Shown piece after piece: positions 10,624-23,565 of a stretch of DNA of 64,000 bases (positions within the stretch are counted from its first letter, which is position 1; every line of letters begins with the position of its first letter). Location: contig NC_135052.1 of the NCBI RefSeq assembly GCF_051014685.1, positions 11,243,105 through 11,307,104 of the forward strand, read 5' to 3'. The DNA is from Ptiloglossa arizonensis (taxonomy: Eukaryota > Arthropoda > Insecta > Hymenoptera > Colletidae). The translations under genes and the position numbers were made by a program. Under the pieces are notes generated by a model, which had not been told where the DNA came from, searched no databases, and saw only the letters and a list, made by a program, of their open reading frames with translations.

Positions 10624-13600
10624 TTAGAATTCCCGCATTTGAACGTATAGATTGGAGCATAGACTTGCTTGAAATAGATTAGTAATGTGAAAAACAGGAT
10701 GTTTTACAGTTCTTATTGCCCTGCGTTTTACAGGAAGTGGACTGATTACACCACCTCTCTGGTTGTAAGGTTCTGCTAATGCTAAAGCAGGATTTTTCAA
10801 ATCTGATGATGAACTTTCTTGCAGCTTCAATATGGTGAGTTGTTGTAAGGACTTGCCTCTTTCTGCTTTTTGCTGAATGGATTCTAAGACCGGTATAATT
10901 GCTCCGAGTAAAGGTCGCTTGGATGGTTCTCCAGACCAGCATTGTTCCATTAATTTCCAACATTCATCGTCAAAGATCGATAATCGTTCAGGTCGTATAC
11001 CTTGTTATCACCAAAAAACAAATATTTTAGAAAGTATAAAACAAAATAAATTTTTCAAAATACTAATGAAATTGTAATTACCTTTCTTTACACTAGTCCA
11101 CAATTGTTCCTTATTATAAAACTGTTCGAAAGCATATGGTAATCTCACATGTCCTGCACATATATACCAAAATAAGATTCCAAATGCATACACATCAACG
11201 CTACTATCATAATGACCAGAAAGAAGTTCTGGTGCCATATGAACAGGTGTTCCAACAATGCTCCCTGACATCATAGCTTCTGTGATACAAAATCCAAGAT
11301 CGGTTAATTTGGCCCTGTTTTCTGTATCGAGAAGTACATTTTTCAACTTAATGTCTCGATGAACCAGCCCTTGCGAATGAAGGTAACGTATTCCTTCTAA
11401 TACATCTATTGCTATCTGTATACGTTCTAACCAAGATAAACCAGCACGTATACCACAGTATAAATCACGACTTAAACGATCTGATATTAAAAGAACTGCA
11501 GATCCAAGACCAAATCCCCCATCATAAGATAGATCTATAACCGATCCTCTAAGTTTTACTATCCTTTTGTGGTCTGGAATAGATCTTGTATAGTAAAATT
11601 CCATGGCCAGATCGTTCCAGTGCCTTTCATCTGGTGGAACAACTGATTTAATTGCACATGGACCTGGTGCACCACCCCAACCATCGCAAGCAAATACTAC
11701 TCCATATTGACCACGGCCAATTTCTTTACCATAATGAGGTATTCCGTATCGAACAGCATCTGTCATTGATGTTGATTCTAATGCTAATTTAGCCAATTTG
11801 GGAGCATGATACTTTCTAATAGCTATTCTTTGTTCTTCTGTTCTCTCTAATTTTCCAGAATAATAATTTTCTAAGGATCTGAGAGCAACTTGAAATGAAT
11901 CATGCGAGGCTTTAAGTTTGTCTTTGAACTGTGTAGATATTGTTCTAGCTAGTCTGGCCGCTGATAATGAATTCAGTATATCAATGGTAACTTTTCTTCT
12001 CCAAACTGCATCTAGAATTGGTGCAGGCGACCATGACAAAGGTAAAGATTTAAAAAGTTGCCTCAGTCTTTCTATGAAAGTCTGTATTACAGTTGGTGAA
12101 GAATTATTTAATTCAACGTTATATGCAGTTAAAAGTATTTGCTTTAAAGCGTCACTAGCCAGTAAGTAAGAATCGCGTTCACAGGTTTCTTCAAGGCTTA
12201 GTAAACATCGCTGTAATGTACCGATAAATGTTTCACGTAAACAATTAACAGAATTTACAAGTTGCTTGGCAATTTTTTCACCTAAGCAACCAAGCACCAC
12301 TCGTTGAAGTTCAGAAGTTGCAGCTCTAACAGTTATGGACCATTCTGCCCTCTCTGTGTTATTATAAAGAATACTCTGATATGAACATACATTATTGTCT
12401 ATTAATAATACATCATTCTTCATGTCTTGTATGATAGCTTGTATTAATTCAGTTAATTCGTCCTGATTTTCATTAACAAGTTTCATTAAAGTAGCATATA
12501 ATTCATTTTCTTTCAAATGAGCATACTGTATTCTTCTTGGAGTTATTTGAATTTTACGTGCCATATCAAAAGCACTTAAAATAAACTTTCGTAGACTAGA
12601 TGTATGTATTTCATTTAAATACGTGCTGGCATTAATAAGATAAGTTTGCAAACAACTATGGACAAAATATATAATTCGATCTATTTTTTTGCACGAATCC
12701 ACCAAGTTGCTAGAATTAACATAATGTTCGCCACCTAACCAAGACAGTTGATCAACCTCAACAGATTCTTCCATACCAAGGAAACCTAAGTTTGTCAGCT
12801 GATCCAACCATGTTAAACCAAGTGAATTTATTCTGTCAAAGTCAATACTGTCGTCATCATTTTTAATCGATGCAGAATTATTTTGATTTAATCGATTTTG
12901 CAGTCTATGTTGTTCAGATTCAGTCAATGCAGCATCAACACTAGCCAATGTAATACTTCCTAAGGACGATATAAAGAGAACAGGATTAAAAGGATATGTT
13001 TCTCTCAAATCTCTTAATTCTTCCACATTTTGTTCGGTTAAAGGCTGGTCACTGAGAGCGTAAAGAAATATTGGTAAAATACGTAGTAGTCCTTTGGCAA
13101 GAATTTTTACTGCTCCATTATTTGGTGCAACAAATATTTGAACACCATCTTTTAGTATGGGTTGATCGAGTTTAACTTCAAGTACTGTCGGACAATTTAT
13201 GTCTTCATCGCCTGATTTTGTTAAATCCTCAATTGGAAGGGTATTCCATGGCTTCTCGTTAGCTTGTAAATTTTCAACAACCTCATATTCTAAGCCTAAT
13301 GTGAGACTAATGTGATTGGTTTGTCCATAAGTGAGCTTAATCCATCGCCAAAAACCATTAGATACAGGTAAAACTTCATTAGAGATCAAGCTATTGACTA
13401 ATGTTGCTTTTGATCTACTATCTTGTCCAAAAATAACAATAGCAGGAGAGTTTGCTAAGATATTAGTAATTCTATCCAATGTTAATGGTGGCAATAATTG
13501 TTCAATAATATTTTCTGTAATAAAATAAATATTCTTAATTAAGCAAAGATTAATTCTAAAAGTATTTAAGCTAAGAAAATTGTAAATATGTACTTCCAGG

Positions 13601-13717
13601 AAAAAAATTTTCAACGCTAATAACTCCTAATGTTCGCTGGGTTTCGTCAAGAATATGTTGCAACTGATTCCGATTATGTTGATATCTTCTAAACTCCTGT
13701 GGTAATTTGCTTACCAT
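10624..13717 (-). CDS. DSTYK: Dual serine/threonine and tyrosine protein kinase
   Basis: Three exons in minus-strand order (13717-13594, 13514-11082, 11000-10624) join in phase across GTACAT/TTACAG and GTAATT/AACAAG. They total 2934 bases, or 977 residues plus stop, slightly longer than the vertebrate protein (about 930). The ATG at 13717 is the first in frame after an upstream TGA. The N-terminal region has a P-loop-like segment [12 protein letters not shown] near residues 71-82. A long helical region of the kind found in the family follows. The C-terminal kinase domain shows the glycine loop GRGQYG from 641, the ATP-binding Lys of CAIK at 664, HRDIKLKN with catalytic Asp 762, and DLG (not DFG) with metal-binding Asp 780. 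GTPVHMAPE then follows, with [17 protein letters not shown] behind it. DLGF, MAPELL and the block [19 protein letters not shown] are hallmarks of DSTYK (RIPK5). In vertebrates this is a membrane- and cytoplasm-associated kinase linked to FGF/ERK signalling and cell death; the insect role is unknown. The tail after the kinase domain is longer than in vertebrates. Confidence 0.95.
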
Positions 13718-15840
13718 TTTGTCAGTTTTACTTTTAAAATTTTGGCCCTCCAGAAATTTTCATACTCTAATAGTAATATTTTGTTAATAGTAATACTTGT
13801 ATTAATGAAAGTTATTAAAATAGGTATTTTTTTAACAAATCTATAAATATATATTTAAAAATAATACTTCAATACAAAATAGAAAATTTGCAATAAAAGA
13901 ATATATATATACGCAATATACAAATATTATATGATTCATTTTTATAAATAATTCCTAATGTTATTTTCACATTAATGAAGTAAGTAAATACACACCTTTA
14001 TAATCCAGTGTAGCAACTTTGTTACTAACCATTAAATTAGTTCACATACAAATAGTTTTAATGAAAGTGATGTTCAACGATTAATCTTTTCCTCACTTGG
14101 TGACATAACGATGTCTTTTCTCAATTTTTAATCACTTAATTAGTAAATCTTCTTGATTTTCCATTAAAAAGAATGTACAATAAATATCAAATAAATATGC
14201 ATATCAACAATTTTTTATCACACGATTTTCGCCATCAACGTATCCGTACTGATACAAATACAAATTAAAAATTTTTGACAGTTAAACTGTCAGTGGTACT
14301 ATTTCAAAGATTTATATTTACTTAAATATGATAAACTTTACACAAGTGGTACACATACGTTTGACACATGTATGAAAACTAAGCGCGGTTATTTTAATTG
14401 GAACACAAGGTGTTTATTGCAGATGCATTTGCATATTGCTATGGATTGCGGTAGAAAAAAGTGCTGAATTCCCTGATAAATTGTAACGCACCATTTAGTT
14501 GAGACGATATACATACCACTTTAGTACGTATATATGTATATTCGCTCTATGTGATTAAGGAAATGCAGACGAAGAATGCTGAATAAACAAGATTCCCCTT
14601 ACTTAGGAAGATAAAATTGTAAGATATATGTGAATATATACATGGTAAGAAATTTCTGGATATAATGAGCCACATTGTATGGAAATTGATATTGTGGTTA
14701 ATTTAAAAGCAATTATAATGCACATATAATACAAATAATAATAATCTATTCGTTAGATGTACATACATAAGTAATCGTAGCCATTGCGTCAACTGTACAA
14801 TACATTTTCCTATACGCATATAACAGAAATATCAAACATCGGCAGAAAATATGAAATGAAAATTTGTGTATTAAAACGAAATTTTATGGGAATATAACTA
14901 TTGGGATGTTTATTTACACTTGGAAATGCATAAATTTATAAATTATATATTGACCACTATTTATAAATAATTTTAAAAGTAAATACAATTAACACAAGAT
15001 GTTAATCTATTTCTGTAGAATACGCAATGAAAACTACCTTAAATGTATGTATATACACCTCCCTCTACTGTCGTAACTATAAATTTATATATAAACACTA
15101 CATAGTAAACGAAGCGTTATGTGCGGTCAGTTATCGAACATACTACGCAAAAGAAATATCTGCGAAAGAAATTTAATCCATGAACAACAATTCTGTGGTA
15201 ATAACGACGTCGAAGCTGTTGCTCTGTAATAGCTATTATCGACGGCTGCACCGTGGTAAAATTCCAAATAACACGTAGAATAGACCCAACATCCAATAAA
15301 AGAATATAACGAATATAACACGGTTCTGGAGTCCCAGTTCACACACGAGGTATAGGATAAACGGTTCATTTTACGAAATTGATGTTACCCGATTTAAAAT
15401 ACCGACCTCAGCAAAAGTAGTAAGTATAGAAAACTTATCTCTGTATATTATTGTTTACGGTTTTATCGAACCTATTAGTCGCGAAAAATATTCTAACAAA
15501 AAGTTTCATTCATTCCCATTGATGGAACACGAAACAGAATATTTTCAAAAAAGAAGCTACTTATTCAATAATTGCTTGGCAAAACACAGAGATCCGTATA
15601 TGGTTGTTTTAAAATTAACTTAGATAAAACGTAGACTACAAATTTCATGGGCAGGCGCAATATGTCTGTGATAAATTTAAAGTTAAACTTAGACATAAAA
15701 TTAATTAAATTTAGGAGCCGTAGATAAATTAAACTATCTTTTACGTATGCATACGCGCGTTTTTGTGGTGTATGGTAGTGATTTTGATTGCTACCCACAT
15801 AATTAATGCTAGCTATGTGCACGTGGTAATGCTCAAATTG
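13718..15840. other. 5' flank of DSTYK and AT-rich intergenic DNA
   Basis: This lies upstream of the DSTYK start codon. It should hold the DSTYK promoter and any non-coding first exon, but I see no clear initiator or TATA arrangement. Open frames here (for example minus-strand 15127-15369 and 15565-15822) are short and domain-free, and I do not call them genes. Confidence 0.45.
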
Positions 15841-15856
15841 TACGTTATCGATTATC

Positions 15857-15864
15857 TATCGATA
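15857..15864. promoter_or_regulatory. DRE-type motif TATCGATA
   Basis: A perfect TATCGATA palindrome is part of a larger hairpin (TTATCGAT, five bases, ATCGATAA at 15845-15865). In Drosophila this sequence is the DREF-binding element of many housekeeping and proliferation gene promoters. It lies about 130-460 bases ahead of the likely 5' exon described next, which is where a promoter element would be expected. Use of the motif in this organism is inferred. Confidence 0.4.
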
Positions 15865-15989
15865 ATAACGTTGGAAATGACACGGATACGGTGAGAGGGC
15901 GCTTGCATTCCCAATTCATGTAATACGAAAAAGCATTTTCTACGCATCTACTTTATAACTTGTTCATATATTCTATACCTTGTTTGCAG

Positions 15990-16317
15990 CGTTTATAGTG
16001 ACACGATAGAATGTGCAAGTGTATTTCATTGCGACCAGCAGTAGAAAATTCACCGATAGCAGCTAGTACAGAGTACTAGGGTCAACACTTTCTCCGTCTT
16101 CGGTTTTGACAATTTCACAGCCGTAAAGTTGCCGCGTCAGTAGTAGCAGTAATTCAAGATCATCGTTATGTTTTCAACTATAGATTTTCAAAATTATTCA
16201 GCATCAGCGTTCCCATGCGACTGGATCGGTAATGGATAAAGTAGGACACATCGAAGCATCAATGGTTTAAAGCAATTGGTCACTTATCCAATAAAGGTAA
16301 CAGAAATTCTACGTAAG
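15990..16317 (+). other. Probable non-coding 5' exon of a plus-strand gene
   Basis: Within the AT-rich region this stretch is more balanced in base composition, follows a DRE motif, and ends at a very strong donor (CGTAAG followed by GTAAGG at 16318). A second donor-like site (ATCG followed by GTAATG) lies near 16228. The only ATG frame is 21 codons long, from 16168, beginning MFSTIDFQNYSASAFPCDW, and would act as an upstream ORF unless spliced at 16228. The left boundary is approximate. No downstream exon is identifiable in the window, so the gene it would belong to is unknown. Confidence 0.35.
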
Positions 16318-16956
16318 GTAAGGTTATACGCAAACTTTAATAACAGCGGAAAAATAGTTTCTTATTATAGTATAAATATTTTAGTTATATTTAACACTTT
16401 TAATACACATCGATATATTAGAATTTTATGATCAATTATTTAAAATAAATACGTACGTCGATCTGTGAATTGTCATCGATAAATATTCTTAGATATTTAC
16501 GGACATTTATCTGGTTATATTCTTAAAATTTCCGAATTTATAGAATAGTGAGTTGAAACTTTTGACAGATCTAGGAGAGATTTCTAACTGGTATTATCTG
16601 CGGCTATTTTAAAGACGCTTCCACTTTAATTATACCAATTTTGCTTTCACAATGTTAGTATATTATGATATTACAAAGTACAAGCTGAATATCAGAGATT
16701 AAGGGTTGGCAAACTTTAAATTGTACCTACCTTTAAAAGCTTACTTTATTTTCTACCTATTATTTTTCTTCTTTTATGTAATTTCGAGCATTCGATATGG
16801 CCAATAAGTAAATATTGTTTAGCAGCTTTACTGAAAAATGGATTTTGGCGAAATCTTTATTGAAATTCGGACTAATGTTTTCAAAATAGTTATGTTACTC
16901 GGTTAGACGTTTTCAAATAGTCTTTTAAAAAATATAATTGTCGCTACTCCACGTCT

Positions 16957-17932
16957 CGTATACAATTACTATGGAAGAAGTATCATTGATAAAGTATACG
17001 ATACTTAAAGAAAATGACGAAACAAAATATAATATTTAACGCGTTACCTTACGATCGCTTTTTAAATTTAAAAAATTCGCAACGGTAATCAGTAAACAAA
17101 TTTATTAGTTTCTATCGTATACAATTACTATGGAAGAAGTATCATTGATAAAGTATACGATACTTGATGAAGAAAAATGACGAAACAAAATGTAATATTA
17201 AATGCGTTACCTTACGATCGCTTTTCAAATTTAAAAAATTCGCAACGGTAATCAATAAACAAATTTACTTGTTTCTATTATATACAATTATTATAGAAGA
17301 AGTATCATTGATAAGGTATGCGATACTTGATGAAGAAAAATGACGAAACAAAATGTAATATTAAATGCGTTACCTTACGATCGCTTTTCAAATTTAAAAA
17401 ATTCGCAACGGTAATCAATAAACAAATTTACTTGTTTCTATTATATACAATTATTATAGAAGAAGTATCATTGATAAGGTATGCGATACTTGATGAAGAA
17501 AAATGACGAAACAAAATGTAATATTAAACGCGTTACCTTACGATCGTTTTTTAAATTTAAAAAATTCGCAACGGTAATCAGTAAACAAATTTATTAGTTT
17601 CTATTATATACAATTATTATAGAAGAAGTATCATTGATAAGGTATGCGATACTTGATGAAGAAAAATGACGAAACAAAATGTAATATTAAACGCGTTACC
17701 TTACGATCGTTTTTTAAATTTAAAAAATTCGCAACGGTAATCAGTAAACAAATTTATTAGTTTCTATTATATACAATTATTATAGAAGAAGTATCATTGA
17801 TAAGGTATACGATACTTGATGAAGAAAAATGACGAAACAAAATGTAATATTAAACGCGTTACCTTATGATCGCTTTTTAAATTTAAAAAATTCGCAACTG
17901 TAATCAGTAATCAAATTTATTAGTTTCTATTG
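16957..17932. repeat. Six-copy tandem array, 159-163 bp unit
   Basis: Anchor word TATACAATT starts the units at 16959, 17118, 17281, 17444, 17607 and 17770, so the period is 159 then 163 four times. Each unit contains GAAGTATCATTGATAA, GATACTTGATGAAGAAAAAT (shortened in unit 1), the block GCGTTACCTTACGATCG and AAATTCGCAAC. Units 3 and 4 are almost identical, as are units 5 and 6 over most of their length, which indicates recent local duplication. The array carries no long frame and resembles a small satellite. It ends abruptly at TCTATTGTCTTGGGG, exactly where base composition changes. Confidence 0.95.
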
Positions 17933-20900
17933 TCTTGGGGAGCGAAATTCTTTTCCGATTTTATGGCGTGGAAAGACGATATAATAAGGAGAGAGCCGCC
18001 TCGAGCGAAGCTGCGAGTAACGAGGGAATAAGAATGGCTAGGCAGTCGAGGGAGGTTTTAGGGATGGCTCGGGGAGGGGGTGGTTCTGGGTGTAAGATTT
18101 ACTGGACTCGCTAGTAGCCGCTAACTTTCCAGGGAGTGCCTTCTCAAAAACATTAAAGCGATATAATGCGAACGCAAAAAATTTATTTCAACTTAAGTCG
18201 TTACCGGCTGTTTTATTCGTGGGAAGAAAAGATCGTTGGACCGATCGGGAACGGTTAATTCCGTTTCGAGATAAATACAAAATCCGATGAAAATTTCTTC
18301 AACTTGTGCATTTCTTTTTTTTTTTCCGTTGACTTCGCCGAAATCGATTCATACCTTTGAAAAGAAACTGTTGACTCAGGAGTATACGGATTGTAATAAA
18401 AATAAATATTCGGAGCGTATGTGTGCTAGGTAGGGTGGTAAAGTATGAGAAAGGAGATAGAAACTTGGTAGGTGGTGGTGGCTACGACGTCGTTCCCCAC
18501 GTGTATGCTCCATAACGATATATAAAAGCCGACATATTTCCGAACAAATCGGTTTCTTTTTTTTTCCCTCTCTCTTTTTCTTTTCGTAGATTTCGTGCAT
18601 AGAACGACCGATAAACTTGATGTCGATGGGTCGTGGCAAAGGATACTGCGGTACGCTTGAGTTTCGCTCCTCTTGTCTGGGATTTTTATTAAAAAGGAAT
18701 TGTTCGTCCGTTTCCCTCAACTTTTCGTTGCAATTGTAAATTAAACGCTGAAGAAACGAAACATTCCGAGACGGAATATCTCCGGGCAAAAGTGAAAACA
18801 CAAATCTTGTGGTCGTTTCGGACAGTTGAACACCAAGATCTGGGTAATGGATCCCCGGATGTACTTTCGGGGCGCTGTGTTCGCTGAGCTTGAATCAGTC
18901 TTTATTTCTGCCTCTCACGATACGAGCACATTTATTTATTCTTTCTCGTTCGCTGGATTCGGACTCGCTCTATTCGGTAGGTGCAATAGCTAGGTTTTGT
19001 AAAATCCACGCGTAGCTTGTTTTCGTGGGAATCTTGTATCTCGATTAATACAGTTTTGTTCCGATCAAAAATGTATTTAAAGAATATTATACTTTGTGAA
19101 TTTTTTACCAGCTATTCGGTTATCAAGGCCAATTTGACTCGACTTCAAAGCGGTGAGTAGTTTATACAGGAGGAGGAACTGGAATAATTTCGCGGTACTG
19201 AAAGATTCTTTGCTTTCTTTTCTGGAAAATTTAAATACGCGTAATTAAGTTTCGTTACATCCGAGGAACGCAAGTTTCATTTACCGAGCTCAAGTTGTAA
19301 CTGTCTGTTTTCTCGTTCCGTTTTACTCGAATGAACCGGGGAGGGTGTGGATAATTTCGCGACGCTGTATCAACGCTAAGATCGACACTCGAAATTCTTA
19401 AGGGTATCGTGCAGATTCCGGTAAATATTTCAACGGAAAATGTTCAAATTGGTACATTCGATTCATGATAAAAAACAAGGACGTTTTTGTACAGAAAGAA
19501 ATATAAATATTTTCCAAATATTTCGCTAAACCGCTACATCTTTCGTTCACGAGATATCGTTCAACGAATCGAATAAATTTCGAATTTGATTCCAGTTGAA
19601 CGAAAAGTTGTCGAATGATCGGTAACGCGAAATTACCAGAGTTCCATCTCCACGTATTACTTTCGAGCTCGGAGGTAGACGGTAGAAAAAGAGTCACGTA
19701 TCGGAACACCGGATCGAATTATTTTTATTATCGTGAAAGAATAGAACAGAAGGACACGCAGCGACAGACCGCGATCTGTTTTGGGTGTCCGAGCGGAGGT
19801 CAGGACTTTCAGGAGCGTATAATTAATTTCCCATGTCACTCGAGCCCCTACTCTGCTCTTCGTCGATCTGCCCCACGCAAATCCCCCGAACCACGACGAC
19901 AATATTGCTGGCCATTTCGTTCGACAGTGCCCGAGCGCCTCAGTAGTTCTCCTCCTGTTCCCGAACCCCTTTTCGGAGCCAACCCCTCGCAGAGAAAGGG
20001 GTGACTTTACGAACAAGCAACTAGGACTGGATCCGATCCCTCTGTCCTCGTCGGTCCAACGATTTCTCCTTCTCCAGCCGGTACATACCGACCCGTCAAT
20101 ATCAGCTTCCGTAATTAAACATAACAGATCAACATTCGACATTACGTAACCGAGCTTTCTCGTCTTCTCCACGGACGCCGCGTATCTATTATTCGGTACG
20201 CTTCGTGCACCATCGGGGCGCGTGCGTCTCGTTTGTATAGGTATCCGAACGATCTTCTGACCCCCGGTTACTCGACTCGAATCGGTTAATTGGATAAATG
20301 TCCGATGAACGCCGGGGCCATCTCTCCCTCAAGTCCTCCTATGCTCGGTCGTCTCCTCCTCCTTCGCTTACTCCTTCTGCCATTCTCGGAGCTTTCCGTT
20401 GGGGTTATTCCTTCCCCGTCCCTTTTATTCATTTCCTTCTCCGTCCTTATCGGTCTCATTGAGAAAACAATCGCTTTTTCCACGGCGGCGAATTTATCGA
20501 GGCACGTTGCATTTTCTACGTTCAATATCGCCGAATCGGAGAAGCTCAATATTTAGCGAATTATCGATCGATCGTAAAAAAAACGGAACGAACCATCGGT
20601 TCGGAACACCGAACAGCGAAGAACGTCGGTGATTCGATTTTTCGAAATTTTCATCGCGTTGGTTTGTTTTTTCTTTTCTTTTCTCTTCTTTCGAATTTTC
20701 GGTACGCGCGTATTCGAACGATTCGTCGACGAAGACGTTAACGAATATTGTTCTCGTTAACGGTTGACAAAGTTCTCGAATCGGTCGTGGAACTCCAACC
20801 ACGTATATCTATTTATTTTGCGATCCCCACGGTGACGGTTTTCACGGAATATTGCATTTCCAGTTCCCGCAAACCATCTCTCTTCATTTGTCTCCTTCCG

Positions 20901-23253
20901 ACGTTGACTTCACCCTCGGATTCTATAATCCGCTTACAGCATAGTCTCATTACACAATTTACATTATTAATTCCGCGTGTAACGTACTTTCCTCTATCGC
21001 CGAAAGAACGAATTTATTATTTCTCCGTCACGTTGTTAAGGCCCCGGTGCATCCTCGTGCATCCGCTTACCGCGAAATTATGCAGGATGCAATCACGGGT
21101 GCACATACGTCTCGCTCGTGACTCGCGCGTGCATCTTAACGTCTAATACGAGACGGGAGAAACCGATTCGGCGTATATTTACGTATATTTTACACTTCCT
21201 TCCGACGTCGTATAACATCTGGCGTCCGTTTCGAAATTAGGGTTTCGAGCATAGATTAGGATGCGTCGTGTTCACATGCTGGCGGCGCTTCTTAGTGGCA
21301 ACGACGGCAAATAAGGTAGTCGGATTCTAATTGCCGGTCATAAATCAAGGACAGCACCTGCACAATTTCGAAATGTTTATGGGGCGGTGCCTTTCCATCC
21401 TTCATTAGAAGGAAGTATAGATGAAACGACACACTGATTCACGTTTAATTTTAATAGTGTTTAACACACCGATCCGACGTTCAATTAGATTTGTAATATC
21501 GATCGACGCTTTTCGAGAATAGGTAACTCGATAGCGTAGCGCGAAGAACGATCGTACAATGGTCTCGGGACGAGTATTTAAATTTTTGTTCGTTTCTCGA
21601 TAAGAGCAAATTTATTACGAATAAAATTTATTGCCCAGATTATTATTTCTTCTCCTTTATCTGCGTACATTTTTAAACTCGGCGGTTTAAAACCGTGTTT
21701 CTGGATTAATTCACGGAAGGAATGCGCAGAATAAATAAGACAAAAAAAAAAGAAATACGTTGAAAAGACGAAACGTAATTTTTCAACGATTTTAAAATTC
21801 GATGGACGAAAGTGACCGATATTTTAATACGGAGTATCGATAGAAACCGATAGATAGAAATTGCACGTATTTTCTACGACGATAATAATAATCGCACCTC
21901 GCATTACCTCTCCGAGAGATATTTTTTCTCTTCGTTCCAAGATTTCGTTTCTTCCTTTCGTATTTCCACACTTGTGATTCGTTTCAACCGTTAACGTTTC
22001 ATCGATCCTTCTTATATTTATATAAGAATAATATATTATTCTAATATAATAATATATAATTATATAAAATAAATATACTCTTCCGTTATATTTCGATCTC
22101 TCGCGAAAGAAAGTGGTACGCGTCGTACACGACACGTCGTGAGTATTTAATTTCATTGTAATCGCTTGTATCTCCGAGCAGCTCGTAAGATTCGATCGAA
22201 AAGGTAACATTAACGGGAATTGGATTGCTTCTTATCTGTTTTCGGGGAGTAAAGGGGTAAGGGTGAATGTTGTGTCGTAATGTTACTCGCGTAATGAACA
22301 AGACGCTAGGGGATTCGGACAATCTCATCGTCGTTTTCCTGCAGGGCGCCGAATTAGCGCGGAATTAGAGCCGGAGACACGAAGAGAGGACGAGATTAGT
22401 GGATATGTAAATTAGGCGTCTCCTTCGCCTCGCTATTTGTCATTTTTGTCGAGCGAGTCATGAGGATGGGGATACACGAACAGGGGAACGCAATTGCGTA
22501 ACGAAGGGGGTAAAGTCAGGGTTTCAATTATGTCATCGTGGACATAATTCAACGGATGAATCGATGTCTTAACAATGTAGAGAAATTAGCGTTGCACGTT
22601 GCTTTACACGCGTGATTTGTGTTAAACTTATACACTTCACGGTTATTGCGTGTACCTACTTTGGTTTCGTTCTATAATAAAAGTGTAATATCAAAATATA
22701 CAATTTTACGAATCGAGGCAAGGTTGCATACAGTTTACGAAAATTTTTCTTCCATTTTCAAGTTTACACTTTCATCGTAATATGCATTCGATTAATTCGT
22801 TTGCACTTGCTATTAATTATGATATACCTAATTACCGTGTAGTGTGATCCGAATGAAACGATTCCAGTGTGTTTAGTCGGAGAAGTTTGAACGCACGTCT
22901 CGCGTTTCGCGGCAGAAGTTGAGTAGCTGGAATAAAAACGTGACGTTTACGAAACAGTGCCGTAGTGTTTGCATCGTTAAAAGTATGACGCGAAATATGA
23001 CATTATTCGGCAAACGAAAGGACTTCTTAGACGAAGAGTAAACTGAAAGAATGAAGTCCGTTGAAAGGTGGAGTGGAAGAGGGTAAAGAGAAGATAAAGT
23101 GCAACCCTCCCGCCAATAATACACCGACAAGCTTTATTTTATTTAAGCAGCCCCAGTTTTTCATTAGATTCATCTCACGCCTCCCTCTTTACTCTCGTAA
23201 GATACAACGTCGAGGTGGATACAGTGGGTGAAGGAATACCCCTATTACTCGAA
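17933..23253. other. GC-richer non-coding stretch
   Basis: The DNA becomes markedly richer in CpG and TCGA-type words right after the tandem array. Many open frames of 60-170 codons exist on both strands, but they overlap, lack domains, and are the by-product of a CpG-rich, stop-poor composition. An 18-bp AT palindrome sits at 22025-22042. I found no convincing exon. It may be intronic or regulatory DNA. Confidence 0.5.
22025..22042. repeat. Perfect AT palindrome
   Basis: AGAATAATA is followed directly by its reverse complement TATTATTCT, inside a short island of pure A/T (about 22010-22075) within GC-richer DNA. It could extrude as a cruciform. It may equally be a decayed microsatellite. 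Confidence 0.6.
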
Positions 23254-23410
23254 TATATTATTTACCGTTCTTATTTTTGGCGTTTCTCTTTATCTCGAAC
23301 AGAGTCGGTTGCTCGTGACTATAATTCCGTATTATATTATTTACCGTTTTTATTTTCGGCGTTCGTTTTTATCTCTAAACAGAGTCGGTTCCTCGAGACT
23401 GTAATTTTGT
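23254..23410. repeat. Two-copy tandem duplication, 79 bp
   Basis: Two adjacent copies begin at TATTATTTACCGTT and share GGCGTT, the block ACAGAGTCGGTT and CTCG-GACT-TAATT. TTACCG recurs at 23262 and 23341, which gives a period of 79. The copies differ at several scattered positions, so the duplication is not recent. It ends about 15 bp before a MITE. Confidence 0.85.
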
Positions 23411-23425
23411 ACGCGACGAAACATA

Positions 23426-23565
23426 TTAGGTTGTTCGGAAAGTCGTTTTGTTTTTTTTTTTTTTTTGGTGTATTATGAAACACGATTTTTTTAGAGTGTA
23501 TAAACATTTTATTAAATTATATATTCTTCATTTTGGAAAACGAAATGACTTCCCGAACAACCCAA
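23426..23565 (+). mobile_element. Mariner-type MITE, copy 2 (most complete ends)
   Basis: It begins TTAGGTTGTTCGGAAAGTCG and ends with the matching inverted sequence (GAACAACCCAA), giving terminal inverted repeats of roughly 28 bp. The inner part shares GAAACACGATTTTT, AGAGTGTATAAACATTTT and CATTTTGGAAAACGAAATGA with the other copies. A TA dinucleotide precedes it, as expected for Tc1/mariner insertion. At about 140 bp it can encode no transposase and must have been moved in trans. The T-run near the left end is expanded in this copy. Confidence 0.9.

Noticed and set aside
10877..11077. Plus-strand 66-codon frame
   Set aside because: Antisense to the last DSTYK exon and its intron; the minus-strand reading is a conserved kinase subdomain.
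11918..12169. Plus-strand 83-codon frame
   Set aside because: It lies entirely inside the antisense of the main DSTYK exon, whose protein is clearly recognisable on the minus strand.
19657..20172. 171-codon minus-strand frame
   Set aside because: It overlaps an open plus-strand frame of similar quality and has no recognisable motif.
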